Shown piece by piece: positions 25,160 to 34,040 of a stretch of 64,000 nucleotides of DNA. The stretch is from Streptomyces cinnamoneus. Its GTDB lineage: Bacteria > Actinomycetota > Actinomycetes > Streptomycetales > Streptomycetaceae. Made by a program: the position numbers and the translations under genes. Positions within the stretch are counted from its first letter, which is position 1. The number at the start of each line of letters is the position of its first letter. The notes beneath the pieces were generated by a model. That model made no database searches, had not been told where the DNA came from, and was given only the letters and a program-made list of their open reading frames with translations. Location: assembly GCF_002939475.1 (NCBI RefSeq), contig NZ_PKFQ01000001.1:4647001-4711000 (forward strand), in the 5' to 3' direction.

Positions 25160-26902
25160 ATGTCCAGGGAATTCCAGCGCGGCCACAAGGCCAAGATCAC
25201 TGACCTGACGGCGGGGACCGATCTGTACGTGGGAGTGCAGATCGGCGGCCCCGGTCTGACCTTCGACATCAGTTGCTTCGGCCTCGACGCCGACGAGCGG
25301 CTCTCCGACGACCGGTACTTCGTCTTCTTCAACCAGCCCAAGTCGCCCGAGGAGGCCGTTCAGCAGCTCGGGGCGCAGGCCGGCGACACGGAGTCGTTCC
25401 GCGTCACGCTCGACCGCGTCCCGGCGCACATCCGCAAGCTCACCTTCACGGCGACCCTCGACGGCGCCGGCCAGATGTCGCAGGTCGGGCCCGGTTACCT
25501 CCGTGTCGTCGCCGGCGGGGTGGAGGTGGCCCGCTACTCCTTCACCGGTGCGGAGTTCAGCACCGAGCGCGCGGTGATGCTCGGCGACCTCTACCTGAAG
25601 GACGTCTGGCGGTTCGCCGCCGTCGGGCAGGGCTTCGACGGCGGACTGGAGGCGCTGCTGCGCAACTTCGGCGGCGAGGTGCTGGAAGAGGAGGAGCCCG
25701 CCCCGGCCGCCGGCGCCCCCGCTGCCGCCCCCTCCTTCGCGCCTCCCGCGCAGGCCAGCGCGCCGCCGGCCTTCGCCCCGCCCGGAGCGGCGGCCGCCGC
25801 CGCATCCCCGGCGCCCCAGGCCCCGGCCCCCGCGCCCGCCCACAGCTTCGCGCCCCCGCCGGGCAGCACTCCGCCCCCGGTGCCTCCGGCCGCCTCGCAG
25901 CAGGTGCACGCGGCCCCTACCCTCGCTGCCCCCATCGCGCCGCCCGGACACTTCTCCGGCGGCCAGACACCCCCTCGCGGCGTCGTCGCGCCGCCCGGCC
26001 CGCCCGGCGTCCCCGGCCAGCACGCTCCGTACGGCCAGCCGCCCCCGCCGCCCCAGGCGCCCCCCGCCCACCAGTCGTACGGCGCCCCCGTCGTGCCCGC
26101 GCAGCCCTACCCGGGCGCCCAGCAGGCCGCCCCGTACGGCCAGCCCGGCCACCCCGGCCAGCAGCCCTACGGCCACCCGGCGCAGCCCGCCCCGGCCCCG
26201 TACGGCGCTCCCGGCGCCCACGCCGCGCCCGGTCCGGCGGTGCCCGGTGTGCAGGCGGCGCTCGAGAAGTACCGCGAGGCCCCCAACGGCCAGCGCTGGA
26301 CGCCGCAGAACGCCAAGCTCATCCGCGTCGACCTCGGCGCGGACCCGCAGCCGGTGCTGGCGCGGCAGGGCAGCATGGTGCTCTACCAGGGCAAGGTCGA
26401 CTTCAGCTACAAGGGTGCGGGCGTCATGAGCCGCATCGTGGGCAACGCGACGGGCCAGGAGATGCAGCTGATGCGCTGCACCGGCCGGGGACAGGTCTTC
26501 CTCGCCGAGAACTCCGCGCATGTCCACCCCATCCAGCTGGAGAACGAGGCGATCTGCGTCTCCGCCGACGCGGTCCTCGCCTTCGACGAGTCGCTGCACT
26601 ACGAGGTCCGCAGGATCGAGGGCCACGGCATCCCCGGCGGCGCGCTGTTCACGATGCAGTTCCAGGGCATGGGCACCGTCGTGGTCAAGACCCACGGCAC
26701 GCCCGTCGTGCTCCCCGTCACCCCCACCACCTACGCCGACAGCAACGCCATCGTGGCCTGGTCGGCCGGTGCCCAGGTGATCGTCTCCAGCCAGGTGCGG
26801 CTGCGGCGCAACTCCTACCCGGGCTACAGCGGAGAAGCCGTGAACCTCCAGTTCCGCGGTGCGCCCGGAAACTTCATCGTCGTCCAGCCCTACGAGGTCT
26901 GA
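25160..26902 (+). CDS. TerD-like domain plus AIM24-family protein with Pro/Ala-rich linker
   Basis: 580 residues. Residues ~1-180 resemble a TerD/TerZ calcium-stress domain (GHKAKITDLTAG, GLTFDISCFGLDAD, DDRYFVFFNQ, and SFTGAEFSTERAVMLGDLYLKD). A long Pro/Ala/Gly/Gln-rich linker (~185-370) is followed by an AIM24 beta-sheet domain (~375-580) with RQGSMVLYQGKVDF, MQLMRCTGRGQVFLAE, and the terminal IVVQPYEV. It is the first gene of three AIM24 genes in tandem. TerD domains belong to tellurite/general stress systems; AIM24 function in bacteria is unknown. The ATG at 25160 is preceded by a G-rich stretch. Confidence 0.82.
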   Translation: MSREFQRGHKAKITDLTAGTDLYVGVQIGGPGLTFDISCFGLDADERLSDDRYFVFFNQPKSPEEAVQQLGAQAGDTESFRVTLDRVPAHIRKLTFTATLDGAGQMSQVGPGYLRVVAGGVEVARYSFTGAEFSTERAVMLGDLYLKDVWRFAAVGQGFDGGLEALLRNFGGEVLEEEEPAPAAGAPAAAPSFAPPAQASAPPAFAPPGAAAAAASPAPQAPAPAPAHSFAPPPGSTPPPVPPAASQQVHAAPTLAAPIAPPGHFSGGQTPPRGVVAPPGPPGVPGQHAPYGQPPPPPQAPPAHQSYGAPVVPAQPYPGAQQAAPYGQPGHPGQQPYGHPAQPAPAPYGAPGAHAAPGPAVPGVQAALEKYREAPNGQRWTPQNAKLIRVDLGADPQPVLARQGSMVLYQGKVDFSYKGAGVMSRIVGNATGQEMQLMRCTGRGQVFLAENSAHVHPIQLENEAICVSADAVLAFDESLHYEVRRIEGHGIPGGALFTMQFQGMGTVVVKTHGTPVVLPVTPTTYADSNAIVAWSAGAQVIVSSQVRLRRNSYPGYSGEAVNLQFRGAPGNFIVVQPYEV

Positions 26903-26913
26903 GGGAGCCCGAA

Positions 26914-27603
26914 ATGACCATGAATCAGACACCGTTCCCGGGCCACGCCCCGGCCCCGGTGGCCGCCCGCATGGAGAACCACGGCAGCAACATGCTGAAG
27001 GTCGCCCTGCAGACGGGTCACGACCTCTTCGCCCGCAGCGGCTCGATGATCGCCTACGAGGGCTACGTCCAGTACGACCCGAACCCACCGGCCGTCCGGC
27101 AGATGGCCTCCCAGTGGCTCACCGGCGAGGGCATGCCGCTCATGCGGTGCCACGGCGACGGCCTGCTCTACCTCGCCGACTACGGGGCGGACGTCATCTG
27201 CGTCCAGCTCAACGGCGACGCCCTGTCCGTCAACGGCACCAACGTGCTCGCCTTCGACGCCCACCTCCAGTGGGGCGTCGAGCGCGTCAAGGGCATGGCG
27301 AAGTTCGCCGGCCAGGGCCTGTTCAACGTGGCCATCAGCGGCACCGGATGGGTGGCGCTCACCTCCCGCGGCACCCCGATCGTCGTGGACTGCGGCCGGG
27401 GCGAGGACGAGACCTACGTCGACCCGGACGCGCTCGTGGCCTGGTCGAGCAATCTCAAGATGAAGGGCAAGCGCAGCTTCAAGGCATCCTCGCTGGTCGG
27501 GCGGGGCAGCGGCGAGGCGTACCAACTGGGCTTCTCCGGCGAGGGCTTCGTCGTCGTCCAGCCCAGCGAGGACAGCACCGACCGGCTCCGGGCCCGGGGC
27601 TGA
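26914..27603 (+). CDS. AIM24-family protein (second of three)
   Basis: 229 residues, a single AIM24 domain: RSGSMIAYEGYVQY, MPLMRCHGDGLLYLAD, a central DALSVNGTNVLAFD, and terminal FVVVQPSED. The start lies 11 bp after the previous stop with GAGGGAG before it, so it is in one operon. In eukaryotes AIM24 is a mitochondrial inner-membrane organising protein; bacterial relatives (also called TIGR00266 proteins) are uncharacterised. No transmembrane segment or signal peptide is visible. Confidence 0.85.
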   Translation: MTMNQTPFPGHAPAPVAARMENHGSNMLKVALQTGHDLFARSGSMIAYEGYVQYDPNPPAVRQMASQWLTGEGMPLMRCHGDGLLYLADYGADVICVQLNGDALSVNGTNVLAFDAHLQWGVERVKGMAKFAGQGLFNVAISGTGWVALTSRGTPIVVDCGRGEDETYVDPDALVAWSSNLKMKGKRSFKASSLVGRGSGEAYQLGFSGEGFVVVQPSEDSTDRLRARG

Positions 27604-27620
27604 GGGGGAGCGAGAAGAAC

Positions 27621-28379
27621 ATGCAGAGCCCGCTTTTCGGCCACACCGAGGCCCAGACGCAGGACCGCTACGCCTTGCAGAACCCGCAGCTGCTGCGGGT
27701 CTCCCTGACCGGCCACGAGGACGTCCTCGCCCGCAAGGGCTCGATGGTCGCCTACCAGGGCATCATCGAGTTCGACGCCGAGTACCAGACCCGCGGCCAG
27801 CAGCACGCCCGCGCCCACACGGGCGAGGGCCTGGACCTGATGCGCTGCTCGGGCCAGGGCACGCTCTACTTCGCCAACCTCGCGCAGTACGTCCACGTGG
27901 TGGACGTCGACCACCAGGGGCTGACCGTGGACGGCTCCTACGTCCTCGCGCTGGACTCCACCCTGCACTGGGACACCTACGCGGTGGACAGCCATCACGG
28001 GATCTCCGGGGCGGGCTCCCACCAGCTCAACATCTCCGGCCAGGGCAAGGTGGCCCTGATGACCTCCGGCCAGCCGCTGATGCTCCAGGTCACGCCCGAC
28101 AAGGTCGTCAGCGCCGACGCGGACGCCGTCGTCGCCTGGTCGACGTCGCTGCGGGTGCAGATGCAGGCGCAGACGTCCTCCTCCGGCGTGTGGCGCCGCC
28201 GTGGCAGCACGGGCGAGGGCTGGGAGCTCAGCTTCGCCGGCCACGGCTACGCGCTCGTCCAGCCCAGTGAGCTGCTGCCGCCCCAGGGCGCCCAGATCGG
28301 GCAGGGCCTGGCCGCGCAGTACGGCTTCGGCCAGCAGGGCGCGCACGGTCAGAACCACGGCAACATCTGGAGCAACTGA
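27621..28379 (+). CDS. AIM24-family protein (third of three)
   Basis: 252 residues: RKGSMVAYQGIIEF, LDLMRCSGQGTLYFAN, LTVDGSYVLALD and YALVQPSELL align with the two upstream paralogues. It adds a Gly/Gln/Asn/His-rich tail after ~230. It begins 17 bp after the previous stop. The three proteins differ throughout, so they are old duplicates rather than a recent copy; a hetero-oligomeric assembly is plausible. Confidence 0.85.
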   Translation: MQSPLFGHTEAQTQDRYALQNPQLLRVSLTGHEDVLARKGSMVAYQGIIEFDAEYQTRGQQHARAHTGEGLDLMRCSGQGTLYFANLAQYVHVVDVDHQGLTVDGSYVLALDSTLHWDTYAVDSHHGISGAGSHQLNISGQGKVALMTSGQPLMLQVTPDKVVSADADAVVAWSTSLRVQMQAQTSSSGVWRRRGSTGEGWELSFAGHGYALVQPSELLPPQGAQIGQGLAAQYGFGQQGAHGQNHGNIWSN

Positions 28380-28396
28380 ACACAGAGCCGGGCTGA

Positions 28397-28427
28397 GCGC
28401 TGAGCACAGTCAGGCGCTGAGCACAGT
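28397..28427. repeat. two copies of GCGCTGAGCACAGT
   Basis: A 14-bp unit repeated with a 17-bp period directly before the convergent-gene hairpin. It is non-coding on both strands as far as I can see. Confidence 0.7.
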
Positions 28428-28460
28428 AAGGGGCGGCCACCATGAGTGGCCGCCCCTTAC
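28426..28460. terminator. bidirectional hairpin between AIM24 operon and Nudix gene
   Basis: GTAAGGGGCGGCCAC pairs perfectly with GTGGCCGCCCCTTAC, 15 bp with a 5-nt loop, in the spacer between convergent genes. There is no T-run on either side. Confidence 0.7.
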
Positions 28461-28472
28461 CCAAGCCCTTAC

Positions 28473-28513
28473 AAGGAACAGAAGCCCAAGGAACAGAAGC
28501 CGGAACAGAAGCC
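28473..28513. repeat. short tandem repeat AAGGAACAGAAGCCC, about three units
   Basis: Units of 15, 14 and 12 bp follow one another just outside the C-terminal end of the Nudix gene. This is a simple slippage-type repeat with an unusually A-rich composition for this genome. Confidence 0.75.
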
Positions 28514-28527
28514 CCCTGTCCCCGGCC

Positions 28528-29055
28528 CTACGCCTCCAGCCGCTCCAGCGTCCGCCGCAGCAGCTCGACGACCGACTCGTCGGCCACCGAGGCCACCTCG
28601 TCGTACGCGAACCAGCGCAGCTCCAGCGACTCGTCGCTGATGGCCTCCACCGCGCCCGCCGGCACCAGGGCCGCGTACTGCACGTCCAGGTGCCAGTTGC
28701 ACGGCGACGGGATGGGATGCCGGTCCAGCCGCACCGGGCCGCCCGGCAGCAGCGTCAGGCTCGCGATGCCGGACTCCTCCGTGGCCTCCCGCAGCGCGGC
28801 CTCCTCGACCGTCGCGTCGCCGGCCTCGCAGTGGCCGCCCATCTGGAGCCACATCCGCAGCTTGCGGTGCAGGGTGAGCAGCACCCGGCCGCGCGCCGGG
28901 TCGATCACCAGCGCGCTCGCGGTCAGGTGCCCGGCCTCGCAGGGCTTCCACATGGCGTCCGGGTGGGCGGCCAGGTGGTCCAGGTAGAGCGCGCGCAGCT
29001 CGTCCTGGCGCGCGTAGTCCTTCAGTACGCGGACGGCGTTCTCGTGGAGGCTCAC
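28528..29055 (-). CDS. Nudix hydrolase
   Basis: 175 residues. The Nudix box is GGHCEAGDAT followed by EEAALREATEESGI; compared with the canonical GX5EX7REUXEEXGU, it has Asp and one extra residue near the first Glu, seen in several actinobacterial members. Before it, WLQMGGHC is typical of house-cleaning Nudix enzymes. The substrate is not predictable. The GTG start overlaps the stop of the DUF2342 gene (GTGA), so the two are translated together. Confidence 0.85.
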   Translation of the reverse strand: MSLHENAVRVLKDYARQDELRALYLDHLAAHPDAMWKPCEAGHLTASALVIDPARGRVLLTLHRKLRMWLQMGGHCEAGDATVEEAALREATEESGIASLTLLPGGPVRLDRHPIPSPCNWHLDVQYAALVPAGAVEAISDESLELRWFAYDEVASVADESVVELLRRTLERLEA

Positions 29056-30488
29056 TTCTCGCCTTCGCCCTTGTCGCCCTTGCCGTCCTCGCCGGACTCC
29101 CCGCCGGTCTCCGTGCCGGCGTCCTTCGCCCGGCCGGCCGCCTCGCCGAGCATCTTGTCGAGCTCGGAGAAGTCCAGGTGCTCGCGGTGGACGAAGCCGT
29201 CCGGGTCGTCCAGGTCCCCGGCCGTCGGCAGCATGTCCGGGTGCTCCCAGAGGGCGTCCCGGCCGTCCACACCCCGCGCGTCCGTGAGCGAGGCCCACAG
29301 CCGCGAGGCGTCCCGCAGCCGGCGGGGCCGCAGCTCCAGACCGATCAGCGTGGCGAAGGTCTGCTCGGCCGGGCCGCCGGAGGCGCGGCGCCGGCGCAGC
29401 GTCTCGCGCAGCGCGCCGGCCGACGGCAGGTGCGGGGCCGCCGCCGCGTGCACGACCGCGTCCACCCAGCCCTCGACCAGCGCGAGCGCGGTCTCCAGGC
29501 GGGCCAGCGCGGCCTTCTGCTCCGGGGTGTCCTCCGGCTGGAACATGCCCTGCTGAAGGGCTTCCTGCATCTGCTCGGGGCGGGTGGGGTCGAGCTGGCC
29601 GACCACGTCCTCCAGCTTGGAGGTGTCGACCTTGATGCCCCGGGCGTAGCCCTCGACGGCGCCGAACAGGTGCGAGCGCAGCCACGGCACGTGGGCGAAG
29701 AGCCGCTGGTGGGCGGCCTCGCGCAGGGCCAGGTACAGCCGCACCTGGTCCTCGGGGACGCCGAGGCCGGAGCCGAGGGCCGCGATGTTGACCGGCAGCA
29801 GCGCGGCCTTGCCCACGGGGCCCAGCGGCAGGCCGATGTCGGTCGAGCCGACCACCTCGCCCGCCAGCACGCCCACGGCCTGGCCGATCTGGGTGCCGAA
29901 CATGGCGCCGCCCATGCCGCGCATCATCCCGAGCAGCGGGCCGGCCATGGCCTGCATCTCCTCGGGCAGCACGTCGCCCATGGCCGCCCCGACGCGCTCC
30001 GCGACCGGGTCGACCAGGTCCTTCCACACCGGCAGGGTCGCCTCGACCCATTCCGCGCGGCTCCACGCGACGGCCGAGCCCGCGCCCGACGGCAGCGACG
30101 TCACGCCGTCCAGCCACAGGTCGGCCAGGCGCACGGCCTCCTCGACCGCCGACCGCTCGCCGGCGGAGACGCTGGCGTCCTTGCTGCCGTCGGCGGTGCC
30201 CTGCGCGACGGTCTGGCGGGCGATCTGCTTGGCCATGTCCCAGTTCACCGGGCCGCCCTCGTAGGAGAGCATCTGCCCGAGCTGCTGGAAGGCGGCGCCC
30301 AGGTCGTTCGGGTTCATGGACCCGAACATCGCGGCGAAGGGGTTGTCGCCACCGGCCGCCGACCCGCCGAACCCGAACGGATTCGCGGGCCCCTGGCCGC
30401 CTCCCTGGCCACCGCCCTTCTTCTGGCCGTCGTCGCCGTTCTCCGGCTCCTCCGGCGGAAGACCGAATCCGAATGGGGTGTCACTCAC
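29052..30488 (-). CDS. DUF2342-family zinc-dependent metalloprotease-like protein
   Basis: 478 residues. The N-terminus is a Gly/Gln/Pro-rich disordered stretch beginning SDTPFGFGLPPEE. The core (~70-420) is the DUF2342/coenzyme-F420-associated hydrolase family, with LREAAHQRLFAHVPWLR as its best-conserved segment, carrying two His that could bind metal. The C-terminus (~445-478) is again charged and disordered. A member of this family sits in the equivalent place in mycobacteria (Rv3195). The GTG at 30488 is preceded by GAGGAAA. Proteolytic activity is a database-style inference, not evident from a classic HExxH. Confidence 0.78.
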   Translation of the reverse strand: MSDTPFGFGLPPEEPENGDDGQKKGGGQGGGQGPANPFGFGGSAAGGDNPFAAMFGSMNPNDLGAAFQQLGQMLSYEGGPVNWDMAKQIARQTVAQGTADGSKDASVSAGERSAVEEAVRLADLWLDGVTSLPSGAGSAVAWSRAEWVEATLPVWKDLVDPVAERVGAAMGDVLPEEMQAMAGPLLGMMRGMGGAMFGTQIGQAVGVLAGEVVGSTDIGLPLGPVGKAALLPVNIAALGSGLGVPEDQVRLYLALREAAHQRLFAHVPWLRSHLFGAVEGYARGIKVDTSKLEDVVGQLDPTRPEQMQEALQQGMFQPEDTPEQKAALARLETALALVEGWVDAVVHAAAAPHLPSAGALRETLRRRRASGGPAEQTFATLIGLELRPRRLRDASRLWASLTDARGVDGRDALWEHPDMLPTAGDLDDPDGFVHREHLDFSELDKMLGEAAGRAKDAGTETGGESGEDGKGDKGEGEK

Positions 30489-30692
30489 GGGTTTCCTCGG
30501 CTCGTAGGGCCGCCGGCTGTGGACCGGCGGCGAATGCCCGACAACACCACCAAGCGTAGACACCTCGCCGCTATCCGGGCTTGGTGCTCCGCTCGCCCGG
30601 GGCCTGCGGCAGGATGGACGTCACCTGGTACGTACGCGTCATGACAAAGGTGATGGCACATACGTACTGAAGACAACCGCTGGAGACGCCCG

Positions 30693-31856
30693 GTGAGTTC
30701 CCCCGACCGAGAAGCCGACCGAGAAGTTCGCGCTGCGCGAAACGGTTCCGCACGCGAGAGTACGACCCCGTCCCGGCTGCCGCTGGGCGGTTCCCGCTCC
30801 GGCCGGCGGCCCGTCGTCGTGGTCACCGGCGCCGCCCGCGGCGTCGGTGCGCTGCTCACGCGGCGGCTCGCCGAGTCGGAGGAGATCAAGCAGGTCGTGG
30901 CGATCGACGAGCGCCGCGGTGACGTGACCGAGGCCCAGTGGCACGTGCTCGACGTGCGCGACCCGGCGATCGCCGAGAAGCTGCGCGGCGCCGACGTCGT
31001 CGTGCACCTGGCGATCGACCTCGACCTGGAGACCGACGCCGCCGCGCGCACCGCCTACAACGTGCGCGGCACCCAGACGGTGCTGACCGCCGCCGCGGCC
31101 GCCGGCGTGCACCGCGTGGTGCTGTGCACCTCCGCGATGGTCTACGGGGCGCACCCCGACAACGACGTGCCGCTGGCCGAGGACGCGGAGCTGCGGGCGA
31201 CCGCCGAGGCCACCGGCGTGGGGGACCTGCTGGAGATAGAGCGGCTGGCCAGGCGCGCGCCCCGGGCGCACCCCGGCCTGAACGTGACGGTCCTGCGGCC
31301 GGCCATCCTGGTCGGCGGCACCGACACCGCCCTGACCCGCTATTTCGAGTCCCCCCGCCTCCTGGTCGTCGCCGGGTCCCGGCCCACCTGGCAGTTCTGC
31401 CATGTGGAGGACCTGGTGAGCGCCCTGGAGTTCGCCGCCCTGGAGAAGGCGGAGGGCGAGCTGGCCGTCGCCTGCGACGGCTGGCTGGAGCAGGAGGAGG
31501 TCGAGGAGCTGACCGGCATCCGCCGCATGGAGCTGCCCTCGGCCGTCGCGCTGGGCGCGGCCTCCCGGCTGCACCGCCTGGGCCTGACCCCGTCGCCCGC
31601 CGGCGACCTCGAGTACACGATGCACCCCTGGGTGGTCAGCGGCCACCGGCTGCACGACGCCGGCTGGCGTCCCCGGTGGACCAACGAGGAGGTCCTGGCG
31701 GAACTGCTGGAAGAGGTCGCGGGCCGCCACACGGTCGCGGGCCGCCGCCTGGGCCGCAAGGACGCCACCGCCGCCGGTGCCGCCGGCGCGACCGTCGCCC
31801 TCCTGGGCACCGCCGCACTGGTGCGCCGGGCCCGCAAGGCCCGCAGACGGCTCTAA
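30693..31856 (+). CDS. NAD(P)-dependent epimerase/SDR-family protein
   Basis: 387 residues. After a ~35-residue charged tail, the Rossmann signature VVVTGAARGVGALL appears (TGxxGxxG-like), then HLAIDLD, and the extended-SDR catalytic pattern is partly changed: the Ser is in LCTSAMVYGAH with Tyr, but the usual YxxxK is replaced by a region ending EIERLARRA. The Lys appears to be missing, so it may bind rather than turn over its ligand. It ends in a short hydrophobic/basic segment (LLGTAALVRRARKARRRL), perhaps membrane-associated. GTG at 30693 has GGAG 7 nt upstream. Confidence 0.8.
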   Translation: MSSPDREADREVRAARNGSARESTTPSRLPLGGSRSGRRPVVVVTGAARGVGALLTRRLAESEEIKQVVAIDERRGDVTEAQWHVLDVRDPAIAEKLRGADVVVHLAIDLDLETDAAARTAYNVRGTQTVLTAAAAAGVHRVVLCTSAMVYGAHPDNDVPLAEDAELRATAEATGVGDLLEIERLARRAPRAHPGLNVTVLRPAILVGGTDTALTRYFESPRLLVVAGSRPTWQFCHVEDLVSALEFAALEKAEGELAVACDGWLEQEEVEELTGIRRMELPSAVALGAASRLHRLGLTPSPAGDLEYTMHPWVVSGHRLHDAGWRPRWTNEEVLAELLEEVAGRHTVAGRRLGRKDATAAGAAGATVALLGTAALVRRARKARRRL

Positions 31857-32013
31857 GAGCCCGGGGGATGGCCTGGAAGGCCTGGAGAGGCCTCCCCGGC
31901 CGCCGCCGGGCCCGCAGGGGCCCGCGGGGAGCCGTGAAACCGCACGGACGGCCGTCGCGCACGTGCTCGACCTCTCTTCGTCGCAGCCGCCCCCGTGCGG
32001 CACGATGGGTGCC

Positions 32014-32469
32014 ATGTCTCACCCCCACCACCCCGGCGAGCTCGCCGCCCCCGATCCCGTCCGCCTCCTCGCGGTCCGCGACACGCCGCTGTCCCTGGAC
32101 GAGGTCTTCGCGGCGGTCGGGGACGACGCCGCGGGCGGCACGGCGCTCTTCGTCGGCACCGTGCGCGACCACGACGGCGGCGCGGACGTCGCGGGCCTCG
32201 GCTACTCCGCCCACCCCTCCGCCGAGGCCGAGCTGCGCCGGGTGGCGCAGAAGGTCGTGGACGACTTCCCCGTACGGGCCCTGGCCGCCGTCCACCGCGT
32301 GGGCGAGCTGGCCGTGGGCGACCTGGCCGTCGTGGTGGCCGTCTCCTGCCCGCACCGTGCGGAGGCCTTCGCGGCGTGCCGGCGGCTGATCGACGACCTC
32401 AAGAGCGAGGTGCCGATCTGGAAGCACCAGAATTTCGCCGACGGCACCGAGGAGTGGGTGGGCGCCTGA
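32014..32469 (+). CDS. moaE: molybdopterin synthase catalytic subunit MoaE
   Basis: 151 residues. MoaE builds molybdopterin from cyclic pyranopterin monophosphate using thiocarboxylated MoaD. Visible features are ALFVGTVRDHDGG, YSAHPSAEAELRR, VAVSCPHRAEAFAACR, and the active-site Lys pair in KSEVPIWKHQ. No moaD is adjacent. It is a lone cofactor gene ~28 kb from the molybdate transporter. The start ATG at 32014 or the in-frame ATG at 32005 is possible; neither has a clear ribosome-binding site. Confidence 0.93.
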   Translation: MSHPHHPGELAAPDPVRLLAVRDTPLSLDEVFAAVGDDAAGGTALFVGTVRDHDGGADVAGLGYSAHPSAEAELRRVAQKVVDDFPVRALAAVHRVGELAVGDLAVVVAVSCPHRAEAFAACRRLIDDLKSEVPIWKHQNFADGTEEWVGA

Positions 32470-32644
32470 CGGGGGAGGCGCATGACAGGGGGCAGGGCGG
32501 CGCACAGGCGCGCGGGAATCAAAGTCGCCCACTTTTGGGCCGTTCCTGGTTGCGTAACCGGGCCCCTGGCGTAAGCGTTGAGACCGAAGACGTCTAATCT
32601 GCTCATCAGTCAGTGGCAATTGCGTACAGGGGTCGGAGGCCGGC

Positions 32645-32845
32645 ATGGCGGCGCTCGCTTGGTTGCTGATTCCGGTTGCCGCGGCGGTCGTGGCCGCCCT
32701 CTGGGGCAGCTGGGCAGCCCGTAACCGCAAGACAGGCGACGTGGCCGAGCTCGCGGGCTACGCGAAGTTCCGCGAGGCCATGGAGCGCACGGAGATCCGC
32801 GAGGCCATGGAGCGTGCGGAGTCCGGTTCCGCTTCGGGCCACTGA
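32645..32845 (+). CDS. small single-pass membrane protein of unknown function
   Basis: 66 residues: an N-terminal transmembrane helix (LAWLLIPVAAAVVAALWGSW, ~4-23), then a basic stop-transfer (ARNRK) and a charged helical tail in which EAMERTEIREAMERAES shows an internal near-repeat. GGAGG lies 9 nt upstream of the ATG. It precedes the PDZ protease gene by 75 bp. It looks conserved in style but I cannot name a family. Confidence 0.7.
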   Translation: MAALAWLLIPVAAAVVAALWGSWAARNRKTGDVAELAGYAKFREAMERTEIREAMERAESGSASGH

Positions 32846-32920
32846 CGGGAGCGCGCCGTCGCTGCCCCGTACGGACCGCCCCGGAAGGGGACGGCCGGAC
32901 CCGTCCCGTACTGTCGTTCC

Positions 32921-34009
32921 ATGCCCCGCCGCACCGCGACGATGCTCGCCTCCCTGTTGACGCTGGTCGCGCTGCTCTGCGCAGGCGTGCTGATCCCCGT
33001 GCCGTATTCGGAGATGTCCCCGGGGCCCACCGTCAATACGCTGGGTGAGCACGGCGGCGAACCGGTTCTCCAGATCTCGGGCCACAAGACCTACCCGACC
33101 ACCGGTCACCTCAACATGACCACGGTCCGCGTGACCGGCTCCCAGTACCGGATGAACCTGGTGGAGGCGGTCTACGGCTGGCTCGCGCACGACAACCTGG
33201 TCGTGCCGCACAGCACGCTCTACCCCGAGGACAAGTCGCCGGACGAGCTGAACCAGGAGACCGCGGAGGAGTTCACGCAGTCCCAGGAGAGCGCCAAGGT
33301 GGCCGCCCTCAAGCAGCTCGACATCCCTGTCGGCACCCGGGTCGTCGTGTCGTCCGTCGTCAAGGGCAGCCCCGCCGAGGGCCAGCTGCACGCCGGCGAC
33401 ATGATCAAGGCCGTGGACGGTACGGAGGTCAAGGAGCCCGGCGACGTGGCCAAGCTCGTCACCCGGCACAAGGCGGGCGAGAAGGTGACCTTCCTGACCG
33501 TCCCGGCCAAGGAGGCGGCCGCGGCCGAGAAGGAGAAGCGGCAGCCGGCGACCGAGGAGACGGTCGCGCTCGTCACGCGCCCGGCCCCCGACGACAAGCG
33601 GGCCATCGTCGGCATCCAGGCGGGCACGGACCACACCTTCCCGTTCACGATCAACATCAAGCTCGCGGACGTCGGCGGCCCGAGCGCCGGGCTGATGTTC
33701 GCGCTGGGGATAGTCGACAAGCTCACGCCGGAGGACCTGACCGGCGGCAAGTTCGTCGCCGGCACGGGCACGATCGACGAGAACGGCAAGGTCGGCCCGA
33801 TCGGCGGCATCGAGATGAAGACGGTGGGCGCGCGCTCGAAGGGCGCCCGCTACTTCCTCACGCCCAAGGACAACTGCGCGGCCGCCGCGAAGGACACCCC
33901 CGCCGGCCTCACCCTGGTCAAGGTCGACACGATCAAGGACGCGCTCCAGTCGCTGGAGAAGGTCCGCAAGGGGGACACGGCCGGCCTGCCGAGCTGCTCG
34001 GCACGCTAG
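32921..34009 (+). CDS. PDZ-domain Lon-type (S16) serine protease, YlbL family
   Basis: 362 residues, membrane-anchored and facing outward. An N-terminal signal anchor (~6-27) is followed by VPYSEMSPGPTVNTLG, a PDZ domain (~130-200, with GSPAEGQLHAGDMIKAVDG) and a Lon proteolytic domain (~215-350). The catalytic Ser is in DVGGPSAGLMFALG and the Lys in GPIGGIEMKTVGA, the Ser-Lys dyad of family S16. No ATPase domain is present. Bacillus YlbL and mycobacterial Rv3194c share this layout. Confidence 0.9.
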   Translation: MPRRTATMLASLLTLVALLCAGVLIPVPYSEMSPGPTVNTLGEHGGEPVLQISGHKTYPTTGHLNMTTVRVTGSQYRMNLVEAVYGWLAHDNLVVPHSTLYPEDKSPDELNQETAEEFTQSQESAKVAALKQLDIPVGTRVVVSSVVKGSPAEGQLHAGDMIKAVDGTEVKEPGDVAKLVTRHKAGEKVTFLTVPAKEAAAAEKEKRQPATEETVALVTRPAPDDKRAIVGIQAGTDHTFPFTINIKLADVGGPSAGLMFALGIVDKLTPEDLTGGKFVAGTGTIDENGKVGPIGGIEMKTVGARSKGARYFLTPKDNCAAAAKDTPAGLTLVKVDTIKDALQSLEKVRKGDTAGLPSCSAR

Positions 34010-34040
34010 CCCTGCCCCCACGCTAGCCCTGTCCCCCCTC

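Noticed and set aside
25154..27088. 644-codon minus-strand frame opposite the TerD/AIM24 gene
   Set aside because: Antisense shadow with Gly/Arg-rich translation; the plus strand carries the repeated AIM24 motifs.
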